Made by a program: the position numbers and the translations under genes. A stretch of DNA of 19,729 bases. Origin: Alistipes sp. UBA928. GTDB taxonomy: Bacteria > Bacteroidota > Bacteroidia > Bacteroidales > Rikenellaceae. The stretch lies in the NCBI GenBank assembly GCA_002293665.1, contig DBDQ01000032.1, positions 1-19,729 of the forward strand, given 5' to 3'. The notes under the pieces are model-generated. The model was not told where the DNA came from. It did not search any database and was given only the letters and a program-made list of their open reading frames with translations. Shown one piece after another: positions 7,619-13,746 of the stretch. Positions within the stretch are counted from its first letter, which is position 1. Every line of letters starts with the position of its first letter.

Positions 7619-9889
7619 ATGAAAAATCTAATGCTAATCAGCATTCTGCTTGCATCTATGTTGGCAGGATGTGCCCGATTCGACGAACCTCCAAAAATTG
7701 ATGAGTCTGAGAATGCAACCGCTACTGCTTCTCCTCAAACCCGTGCTGGAGCTACGCCTGTGTTTGAAACTATGGAGAATCCGTACAGCCTTGCGCGCAT
7801 GCGCAGACTTACCGGGAATAACAATCTGCAGCCTACGCACATCTACGGAAGGTTTCTTCCTCAAGACAGCACACAATTGAACCGACTTGAGAATACACTC
7901 AATCTCGATCTTTTCGACTATCCGCTCGACGTTAACATCGAAGACGATGAAATGTGGGTCGATCCTGCAATTCCCGCGGGACAGTTTACATGGCAGTATA
8001 CCGTCGTTCCGGCTAATTTCGTTTTCCCGACAGGCATAACGTGGAATAAATTATATGATTGTTACATCCCTGCTGACTATGAAGAGGTTCCGTTGGCTAC
8101 TCGCGCAGGAGAGCCAAATCTTGAAAGGGCTGCAATTCTGGATTGCGGGTATACTATTCCGCCCGCGACCCGAGCCAGTGGTCGTCCGGCAGGGCAAGTG
8201 ACCGTGTTGGATGATTCTGTTACTCCCGGCAGATATGTACCTGTAAAGGGTGTGAGAGTGAAGTGCCACTATTTCCTGAAGGTCGGCAAGGATTATACCG
8301 ATGAGAATGGCAACTATTCCATAAACAAAACTTTCCATGTAAAACCCCATTACACCGTGGTTTTCAAAAATGAGAAAGATTTTATCATTTGGGATCAAAT
8401 AGGTATAGCAGCCAGAGCTAAATATCATGTCCCTGGCAGACAAAGCCCATCTGGATATAATATACGTATTGAACCGGACTTGACAGGGCATGTGACACCG
8501 AACGGTGGAATAGTTTACGATCGAGGATGGCAGGAGGCCGCTGTTAACAACGCAGCCTACGATTATTACCGAATGTGTGAAACCACCGGTATTGCCAAAC
8601 CGCCGAAAAATTTGAAGATTCTGGTTCATCCGAGCATGGGAAATTCTGCACCTATGATTCGCAGGATGTCTGCGTTCCAAGCATTAACAAAGGCCAACTG
8701 GGCTACTTTTTTGGCTGCGGGAACAGATAACACAATACCGGTAACAATAATCGACGGCATATTCAAATTTCTTGAACCAGATGTAACTATAGCGGATGAT
8801 ACTGGGTATAAATCCCTATATGAAACCACTAGCCACGAATTATCCCACGCCAGCCATTTCAGTCAGGTTGGTGCCGAATACTGGGCAAGATATATTAGCC
8901 ATATTATTAGGCATAATGGAACTGGCCCTAATTCTGGTCCAGACAAAGGTGTTTGTGAAGTCGGTGAAATGTGGGGACATGCTATGGGACATATTCAAGA
9001 ATGTGAACTATTTAGCCTAGAAAGAAAGATGCAGCAGTACGCAGTTACTGTTCCTCAGAATTTTAACCGTCCAGGTGATAATGACTGGATTCACCCCGAT
9101 CCGATTTGGGCACTGATCACGCGAGGAGTGCTTTCGAAAAGGCAAGTGTTCGATTGCCTGACAAGCGACGTGGACACGGTCGACAAGCTGATCAATAAAT
9201 TATGTGTCGGCAAAACAACCGCCGTTGCCAATATGATCAGAACCGCTTTCGCTCATAACGATGTACCCGTCATCACGGGAACAGCCACCGCCTCGTTGAA
9301 TACAAATTTGGCGTATAGCGTGCCGGACGATGATAATATGGCCGAAAATTTCACCGCTTTCAATGGTTGGACGGTGAATCCAGACACAGGAGGCGCAACA
9401 ATCAACAATCGGAACAATCCTAATACAACAATAAGGTTCAATGCCGCAGGGACATACACTCTCTCTGCGAACTATACACTGTCTGGCAATACTTACTCCG
9501 CTACAAAGACGGTAACTGCTGTGGCTCCTCTCGTCAGTCCACAAATTTCAGGAAATAAATATGTGGTCTACCCGGGAGAGATATTAACATGTACCGTAAA
9601 CAATCCAAATCCCCAAGCCAGATACGATTGGGAGTTGGACGGAATGAGTAATTGGGCAAGAGATTGGGGCCCGAATCAACCGCTTCAGATAATGCACTAC
9701 TATCTTAACTCTAACTCTGGCATGTCAACGATTCGATGCCGGGCGCGTATCGGGAATGAAGTGTCGGGCTGGAGCAACACATTGACCGTTTATGTTTCGG
9801 ACGTTCCTCTTTACCGCGCGCCGGCTCCGCAAACGGACGACGAGGAAGAGGAAACCGAAGAATCTGAAGAAGCAATCAAAACCATATAA
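7619..9889 (+). CDS. Lipoprotein with HELSH zinc-peptidase-like motif, Ig/PKD-like domains and acidic C-terminus
   Basis: This 756-residue lipoprotein has lipobox LAGC with Cys18. Landmarks in order: a linker with QTRAG; an N-terminal region beginning ENPYSLARM and containing PTHIYGRFLPQD and LFDYPLD; a carboxypeptidase-regulatory-like beta fold at about 192-252 (VKGVRVKC, DYTDENGNYSI); a probable zinc peptidase region with HELSH at 406-410 and downstream acids E447 and E450 in CEVGEMWGHAMGH; an Ig/PKD-like domain at about 560-636; a second at about 637-735; and a Glu/Asp-rich tail ending IKTI. HExxH with a downstream Glu is the gluzincin pattern, but I cannot name the peptidase family, so activity is inferred. 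The last ~119 residues are almost identical to those of the protein at 11059. It is preceded by two small lipoproteins, likely in one transcript. Confidence 0.85.
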   Translation: MKNLMLISILLASMLAGCARFDEPPKIDESENATATASPQTRAGATPVFETMENPYSLARMRRLTGNNNLQPTHIYGRFLPQDSTQLNRLENTLNLDLFDYPLDVNIEDDEMWVDPAIPAGQFTWQYTVVPANFVFPTGITWNKLYDCYIPADYEEVPLATRAGEPNLERAAILDCGYTIPPATRASGRPAGQVTVLDDSVTPGRYVPVKGVRVKCHYFLKVGKDYTDENGNYSINKTFHVKPHYTVVFKNEKDFIIWDQIGIAARAKYHVPGRQSPSGYNIRIEPDLTGHVTPNGGIVYDRGWQEAAVNNAAYDYYRMCETTGIAKPPKNLKILVHPSMGNSAPMIRRMSAFQALTKANWATFLAAGTDNTIPVTIIDGIFKFLEPDVTIADDTGYKSLYETTSHELSHASHFSQVGAEYWARYISHIIRHNGTGPNSGPDKGVCEVGEMWGHAMGHIQECELFSLERKMQQYAVTVPQNFNRPGDNDWIHPDPIWALITRGVLSKRQVFDCLTSDVDTVDKLINKLCVGKTTAVANMIRTAFAHNDVPVITGTATASLNTNLAYSVPDDDNMAENFTAFNGWTVNPDTGGATINNRNNPNTTIRFNAAGTYTLSANYTLSGNTYSATKTVTAVAPLVSPQISGNKYVVYPGEILTCTVNNPNPQARYDWELDGMSNWARDWGPNQPLQIMHYYLNSNSGMSTIRCRARIGNEVSGWSNTLTVYVSDVPLYRAPAPQTDDEEEETEESEEAIKTI

Positions 9890-9949
9890 CCAACCTCAGA
9901 AACTTGTGCCTGACAGGGTTTCGCTAAATGGAGATTTGTTCCACAAATA

Positions 9950-9981
9950 TTTGCATCTGTAATAATTTTGCATTATTTTTG
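9950..9981 (+). promoter_or_regulatory. Bacteroidota-type promoter (TTTG - 20 bp - TATTTTTG)
   Basis: TTTG at 9950-9953 and TATTTTTG at 9974-9981 match the Bacteroidota -33 TTTG and -7 TAnnTTTG boxes with a 20-base spacer. Transcription would start near 9988 and leave a leader of about 170 bases before the lipoprotein ATG at 10160. Two palindromes follow at once: GCGAAAGTTTCGC (9993-10005) and CGCGAATTCGCG (10003-10014). These could be an operator or a 5' hairpin. Confidence 0.75.
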
Positions 9982-10056
9982 CAAAAACAGGTGCGAAAGT
10001 TTCGCGAATTCGCGATTAAACGAGGTGAGGGGCTAATCTTTTAAAGCTATCCGACC

Positions 10057-10119
10057 ATGAAAATACACCACCAAACCCATTCGGGCGCGAGTCTGCGAAA
10101 ACGCACACCCGCGCTGTAA
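10057..10119 (+). CDS. Possible 20-codon leader peptide (uORF)
   Basis: A short ORF starts at ATG 10057, begins MKIHHQTHSG, continues with basic residues (LRKRTP) and stops with TAA at 10117. It lies in the leader between the promoter at 9950 and the lipoprotein ATG at 10160, out of frame with that gene. Its second half overlaps a strong hairpin that precedes a T tract, the layout of an attenuator. The same ORF is unchanged at 12599 in the repeat copy, though other parts of the leader have diverged. Translation is not shown by the sequence alone, and the copies are recent, so conservation is weak evidence. Confidence 0.35.
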   Translation: MKIHHQTHSGASLRKRTPAL

Positions 10120-10128
10120 ACGTTTTTT
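10085..10128 (+). promoter_or_regulatory. Leader hairpin followed by T tract (candidate attenuator)
   Basis: Bases 10085-10097 (GCGCGAGTCTGCG) can pair with 10102-10114 (CGCACACCCGCGC) around an AAAA loop, giving a 13-position stem with two mismatches. A run of six T follows at 10123-10128, after an 8-base gap. The gap makes it a non-textbook terminator. Its overlap with the uORF suggests that ribosome position could change folding. An identical copy lies at 12627-12670. Confidence 0.5.
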
Positions 10129-10159
10129 ATTTTAACACCAAATCCCAAAAATTACGATC

Positions 10160-11038
10160 ATGAAAAAAATCTTAACATTTTTTCTCGCGGGAGCGGTGAT
10201 AACTGCTCTCGGCGGAGCTTGTGGTGACAGTGACGGCGGCGGCGAGGAAACCCGACAACCAGAGGAAACAAGAGGAGAACAGCCACAAGACGCCAACTCC
10301 AAACCCGAGCCTGAACTCGAACCAAACACGTATGTCACCGAGTATTACAGGATCGTCAACCAAATGGATTCCGACATCGTCGTCGAACTAAAATCAGGTG
10401 ACGAGGAAGTAATAACCATCAAACCCGGCGAGGAGCGGGAGATTAAAAAGTTGGATATTGTGTATGAGCCGGGAATCGCTTATTCGCGCTCCATGTATAC
10501 AGTTGATCGAGCAGTCATAACGATTATCGGGGAAATTATGCCGGAATTTATATGGCTGTTCGAATATTGGCACAAAGCGCGTGATGATGGTGAAGACGAC
10601 TATCACTACTCTCTAACATATACTCTGACGGTTACCGACGAACTTGTGGAAAGCATCGTTCAGCGTCATGCGGCAATAATGCATGTTATTACTGATTACA
10701 AGATCATTAATCAAACTGAATCCGACGTTGTGATCGAGTTGCGTTCCGGTATAGTGATAACAATCAAACCCGGCGATATGCAGGCAATCCACGAATGGGA
10801 GTCGGATATGGAACCGTACCTTATTGAAAATGGGTCTTTTCTCCCTGTACCGGCGAATCCAGACGGAATGAAGATAGATGGAGAGGCTGTGCCGTATATT
10901 TGGCAATCCAAGTATTGGAACCGTAAATTAGAATTCGGAGATTCTAATTCATGCTATCGTACATATACTTTAATTGTAACCGATGAACTTGTGACATCGT
11001 TGAGAGAAGAATACAACTACAAGCGTCAACTTATGTAA
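10160..11038 (+). CDS. Lipoprotein with two tandem SDV/VTDEL-type domains
   Basis: This 292-residue lipoprotein has a signal peptide ending LGGAC with Cys21. A very acidic, Gly/Pro/Glu-rich linker follows (GDSDGGGEE to about residue 56); acidic residues soon after the Cys are reminiscent of Bacteroidota surface-export signals. Two copies of the unrecognised domain come next, at about 61-167 and 179-283. Shared landmarks are YYRIVNQMDSDIVVEL and YKIINQTESDVVIEL, ITIKPGE and ITIKPGD, MPEFIW and VPYIW, YW, and YTLTVTDELVES and YTLIVTDELVTS. The two copies are closer to each other than to the domains at 6630 and 7183, suggesting internal duplication. The signal-peptide codons are shared with the lipoprotein at 12702 through the long repeat, although the mature parts are unrelated. 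It lies 20 bases before the M57-like protease. Function unknown; partner or inhibitor of that protease is inference. Confidence 0.87.
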   Translation: MKKILTFFLAGAVITALGGACGDSDGGGEETRQPEETRGEQPQDANSKPEPELEPNTYVTEYYRIVNQMDSDIVVELKSGDEEVITIKPGEEREIKKLDIVYEPGIAYSRSMYTVDRAVITIIGEIMPEFIWLFEYWHKARDDGEDDYHYSLTYTLTVTDELVESIVQRHAAIMHVITDYKIINQTESDVVIELRSGIVITIKPGDMQAIHEWESDMEPYLIENGSFLPVPANPDGMKIDGEAVPYIWQSKYWNRKLEFGDSNSCYRTYTLIVTDELVTSLREEYNYKRQLM

Positions 11039-11058
11039 ATCCTCATATATTAATAGCC

Positions 11059-12432
11059 ATGAAATCATTACGTAAATTCCAATATGCCGTTGCCGCGATG
11101 GCAATGCTTTTAGTTGCGGCATGTGCCGTAGAACCTTTGTATGACATAGAAACAGAGGTAGTCGAAAATCCCGATTATGAGATAATTCGGTCGCTCGGAA
11201 TGAGCACCGACGGCATTATCGAAAAAGAAGACAGCTACATTGTCGAGGGAGACATTGTCTTGTATAAAAGCTCAATGAAAGATTATGTCGATAAAACCAG
11301 ACATAGTTTTGTGGATCGCATCTCATCATCCAGAGTCACCGACATAAAAGTCTACATCAATCCTGAACTCCAAATAAACAATGGTGGAGGCTCCACATGG
11401 TATCAAGCTGCATTTGATGCTCTACAGGAATGGAATAGCATAGACGGTTGTATTATTCGGTTTACATCAGTAGCATCTCCGACAAATGCAGATATACATG
11501 TCGAAAGAAATCAGACGGTAGTAGGAAAGGCCATAGCAATGGCAAGTTACCCATCTTACGGTCGTCCGGGGCCTAATGTTTGGATTGGAGACTATTACGA
11601 CAATTACACTTCCGACCAAAAGAAATATGTTATGGTACATGAGTTTGGACACACCTTAGGTTTTACACATACTGATGACCAGAAGGGCACCTATATACCT
11701 GAAACCCCAACAAGAGAGAATCTTAGTGTAATGATGAGTAGCAGTGGCGGGAGATCGTGGAGCAATTACCCTTTTACGTCCAATGATAAGATTGCAGCAC
11801 GGGCTATATATGGCATCGTCTGGTCTCTCGAAATAACCGGCCCGAATACAGGCTATACCCAACAACCTTCAGCATATACTCTAAACCTCGGCACAAATCT
11901 CGTCTTTCTTGATTATTACGTTGTTTCATGGTACGTCAACAATGTTCTCATGCAAGCCAGCACTTCGTTGAATTATACTATGACACCCCAAACCCCCGGT
12001 CAACATACGCTAAAGGCAGAGGTGACATATGGCACGACAACTTACCAAACAACTAAGACAATAACGGCCACTCTCGCCAGTCCACAAATTTCGAAAGATA
12101 AATATGTGGTGTACCCGGGAGAGATATTAACATGTACAGTAGACAATCCAAATTCCCAAGCCAGGTACGATTGGGAGTTGGACGGAATGAGTAATTGGGC
12201 AAGAGATTGGGGCCCGAATCAACCGCTTCAGATAATGCACTACTATCTTAACTCTAACTCTGGCATGTCAACGATTCGATGCCGGGCGCGTATCGGGAAT
12301 GAAGTGTCGGGCTGGAGCAACACATTGACCGTTTATGTTTCGGACGTTCCTCTTTACCGCGCGCCGGCTCCGCAAACGGATGATGAGGAAGAAGAAACCG
12401 AAGAATCTGAAGAAGCAATCAAAACCATATAA
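11059..12432 (+). CDS. M57/metzincin-like zinc metalloprotease lipoprotein with Ig-like C-terminal domains
   Basis: This 457-residue lipoprotein (lipobox VAAC, Cys22) begins with the pro-region pattern of Bacteroidota M57 'dual-action HEIGH' peptidases: IIRSLGMSTDGI and SYIVEGDIVL at about 45-70. The catalytic domain (about 90-255) holds HEFGHTLGFTH at 194-204, a full HExxHxxGxxH zinc site with Asp206 next to it, and a likely Met-turn VMMSS at 224-228. The usual HEIGH is HEFGH here. Two Ig/PKD-like domains follow (about 258-338 and 339-435), then a Glu-rich tail ending IKTI. The last ~119 residues are nearly identical to those of the protein at 7619, differing at about four positions near the repeat edge. 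It should act on the cell envelope or surface as an endopeptidase. It is the second gene of cassette 2, after the tandem-domain lipoprotein. Confidence 0.9.
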   Translation: MKSLRKFQYAVAAMAMLLVAACAVEPLYDIETEVVENPDYEIIRSLGMSTDGIIEKEDSYIVEGDIVLYKSSMKDYVDKTRHSFVDRISSSRVTDIKVYINPELQINNGGGSTWYQAAFDALQEWNSIDGCIIRFTSVASPTNADIHVERNQTVVGKAIAMASYPSYGRPGPNVWIGDYYDNYTSDQKKYVMVHEFGHTLGFTHTDDQKGTYIPETPTRENLSVMMSSSGGRSWSNYPFTSNDKIAARAIYGIVWSLEITGPNTGYTQQPSAYTLNLGTNLVFLDYYVVSWYVNNVLMQASTSLNYTMTPQTPGQHTLKAEVTYGTTTYQTTKTITATLASPQISKDKYVVYPGEILTCTVDNPNSQARYDWELDGMSNWARDWGPNQPLQIMHYYLNSNSGMSTIRCRARIGNEVSGWSNTLTVYVSDVPLYRAPAPQTDDEEEETEESEEAIKTI

Positions 12433-12492
12433 CCGACCCCATAAACTTGTGCCTGACAGGGTTTCGCTAAATGTAAATTTGCTTCATAAACA

Positions 12493-12524
12493 TTTGCATC
12501 TGTAATAATTTTGTATTATTTTCG
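12493..12524 (+). promoter_or_regulatory. Promoter-like element, weakened copy (TTTG - 20 bp - TATTTTCG)
   Basis: TTTG at 12493-12496 and TATTTTCG at 12517-12524 keep the 20-base spacer of the promoter at 9950 but carry T to C in the conserved TTTG part of the -7 box. The palindromes that follow in the other copy are also degraded (GTCCGAAAGTTTCACG here). This promoter may be weaker or inactive, leaving cassette 3 dependent on read-through; this is inference. Confidence 0.5.
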
Positions 12525-12598
12525 CAAAAACAGGTCCGAAAGTTTCACGAATTCGCGATTAAATGAGGTGAGGGCTAATCTTTTAAAGCTATCCGACC

Positions 12599-12661
12599 AT
12601 GAAAATACACCACCAAACCCATTCGGGCGCGAGTCTGCGAAAACGCACACCCGCGCTGTAA
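12599..12661 (+). CDS. Possible 20-codon leader peptide (uORF), second copy
   Basis: This ORF is base-for-base the same as the one at 10057-10119, starting MKIHHQTHSG. It overlaps the matching hairpin at 12627-12656 and precedes the T tract at 12665-12670. It is out of frame with the lipoprotein ATG at 12702. The rest of the 12433-12701 gap has only the leader elements described here and no other gene. Confidence 0.35.
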   Translation: MKIHHQTHSGASLRKRTPAL

Positions 12662-12670
12662 ACGTTTTTT
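12627..12670 (+). promoter_or_regulatory. Leader hairpin and T tract, second copy
   Basis: This is the same 13-position imperfect stem with an AAAA loop and six-T run as at 10085-10128, without sequence change. It lies 31 bases before the lipoprotein ATG at 12702. Confidence 0.5.
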
Positions 12671-12701
12671 ATTTTAACACCAAATCCCAAAAATTACGAT
12701 C

Positions 12702-13235
12702 ATGAAAAAAATCTTAACATTTTTTCTCGCGGGAGCAACGACAGTCGCTCTCAGCGCGGTTTCTGTTGCCTGTAACACCACGCAAACAGAATTGGAAACG
12801 GAAATCAAACCAATTTCCGTAAAAGATGATGTTGCCGATCTGTTAGATGAGAATATATATCTGATCGGCAGTTCTATATTTGAGGAGAGAATCGAACACG
12901 ACTTGTTTAATTCTCCAAGGATTGACAGTTGCGTGATGATCAACAACACAAGTGAGCTGGCAGGGATAGATATCGAAGGGGCCTCCATTAATATGCCCGC
13001 CATTGATTTCGATTCTCACACTCTCATCATCGGAGTATTTCTGGATCATGGAGGAGATTATATCCTGTCTAAACAACTATTCACAGAACAGGGCGAAGCG
13101 GTGATGAACATTACTCTCGGGAGAGAGAATGACGATACCCTTCATCCTGCCATGGCCATTCCCAAATATTTTTGGGGACTTTACCCAAAAATCTATGAAA
13201 AATCTATTCACACTAATGTAACACATAAAAATTAA
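12702..13235 (+). CDS. Lipoprotein of unknown function, loosely PrcB-like
   Basis: This 177-residue lipoprotein has its ATG at 12702 and a signal peptide ending SVAC with Cys24. The first 11-12 residues come from the long repeat and match those of the lipoprotein at 10160; the mature part is unrelated to it. Visible landmarks are MINNTSELAGI, INMPAIDFDSHTLIIGVF, DHGGDYILSKQLF and YFWGLYPKIYEKS. The IDF-(S/K)-x-(T/M)-LIIG strand followed by a Gly-containing Y-I strand recalls PrcB-like proteins and several uncharacterised Bacteroidota lipoproteins; this is a pattern memory, not a search result. It lies seven bases before the subtilase gene and takes the position that the SDV/VTDEL lipoproteins hold in the other cassettes, so it may be a subtilase partner or inhibitor (inference). 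Confidence 0.75.
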   Translation: MKKILTFFLAGATTVALSAVSVACNTTQTELETEIKPISVKDDVADLLDENIYLIGSSIFEERIEHDLFNSPRIDSCVMINNTSELAGIDIEGASINMPAIDFDSHTLIIGVFLDHGGDYILSKQLFTEQGEAVMNITLGRENDDTLHPAMAIPKYFWGLYPKIYEKSIHTNVTHKN

Positions 13236-13242
13236 ACTACTT

Positions 13243-13746
13243 ATGAAATCCCAAACTTATATTCTGTGTTTATTGTCTTTCTTGGTCTTGGGCTGCACCG
13301 AAGATTTAGAGACCACATATAATGTCAATTACAATGATACGGCTCAAACCCGTACCTATCAGGAAAATGGAGAAGTGTTTTACTATTACGGTATCGAGAA
13401 TCAAAAAATCTTACTCGACAAAGTAACGGACAGGGTATTCGTTAAATTTGCGCCGACAGCATCAAAAGAACAATTCCTGTCTATTGCTGATCGCAACGCT
13501 TCATCACGGTCTTTGACAGCTGATCTGGAAGAGCGTTTCGTGGAAGGAGTTTCTTTCAATAGATTCGTTATTGAAGGGGCTCTGTCTCCGGAAGATATTG
13601 TTTCCCTGAAAGCCAAGCAAGAAGTGGTTTCTGCAACCCATTTGTTGGAGATCAACGGATCACAAATGGCCTATACGGATGAGATATTGATCAAATTGAA
13701 GGACGGGACATCTCTCTCAATTGCGGAAACTGGCTGTCGAATTTGA
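13243..13746 (+). CDS. Subtilase lipoprotein, N-terminal fragment (signal peptide and pro-region)
   Basis: This 167-residue ORF has lipobox LVLGC with Cys18, then a QTRTYQENG linker like those after the lipobox of the other island proteins. A pro-region follows (VFYYYGIENQKILLDKV, RVFVKFAPTASKEQF, VVSATHLLEI, YTDEILIKLKDGTSLS). These beta-alpha segments are typical of the regions before the catalytic domain in Bacteroidota subtilases. The frame is lost after SLS; the last residues (IAETGCRI) are out of frame and the stop is premature. On its own it would be a secreted lipoprotein carrying only a pro-region, which could in principle inhibit a related protease in trans. That is speculation. Confidence 0.8.
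   Translation: MKSQTYILCLLSFLVLGCTEDLETTYNVNYNDTAQTRTYQENGEVFYYYGIENQKILLDKVTDRVFVKFAPTASKEQFLSIADRNASSRSLTADLEERFVEGVSFNRFVIEGALSPEDIVSLKAKQEVVSATHLLEINGSQMAYTDEILIKLKDGTSLSIAETGCRI
13711..13718 (+). repeat. (TC)4 dinucleotide tract at the subtilase frameshift
   Basis: TCTCTCTC lies exactly where the coding frame changes. Five TC units instead of four would read Thr-Ser-Leu-Ser-Gln-Leu-Arg-Lys-Leu and join the two halves. Slipped-strand mispairing is therefore a natural explanation, although four units is short for a phase-variable tract. Confidence 0.7.

Larger units (their letters stand above)
9528..10194 (+). repeat. Long direct repeat, copy A (protease 3' end + leader + signal-peptide codons)
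   Basis: About 667 bases that recur at 12071-12736 with scattered substitutions and a single 1-base gap (GGGG here near 10028-10032, GGG in the other copy). The repeat covers the last Ig-like domain and tail of the upstream protease, the intergenic leader, and the first 11-12 codons of the next lipoprotein. A stretch of about 210 bases from roughly 9624 to 9836 appears identical between copies, while the first 100 bases contain several changes. That mosaic pattern fits recent duplication or gene conversion. Confidence 0.95.
12071..12736 (+). repeat. Long direct repeat, copy B (protease 3' end + leader + signal-peptide codons)
   Basis: This is the second copy of 9528-10194. It joins the 3' end of the M57-like protease gene to the signal peptide of the lipoprotein at 12702. 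It carries changes in the promoter -7 box (TATTTTCG) and in the two palindromes just after it, but keeps the uORF, hairpin and T tract unchanged. Homology ends abruptly in both copies after GCGGGAGC within the signal-peptide codons. Confidence 0.95.

Noticed and set aside
9890..9940. Possible terminator after the HELSH protease gene
   Set aside because: Only a short CCTGACAGG inverted repeat with three T is present. It is too weak to call; the same holds at 12433-12480.
11059..12432. Reading the shared C-terminal region as a type IX secretion sorting domain
   Set aside because: The region ends in a Glu-rich tail rather than the Gly/Lys-rich end of known type IX signals, and all three proteins carry lipoboxes, which makes a type IX route unlikely.
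12511..12705. A 64-codon plus-strand ORF through the repeat leader
   Set aside because: It overlaps the promoter, uORF and hairpin and ends inside the next signal peptide. The equivalent frame in the other repeat copy is broken by the 1-base gap, so it is not maintained.
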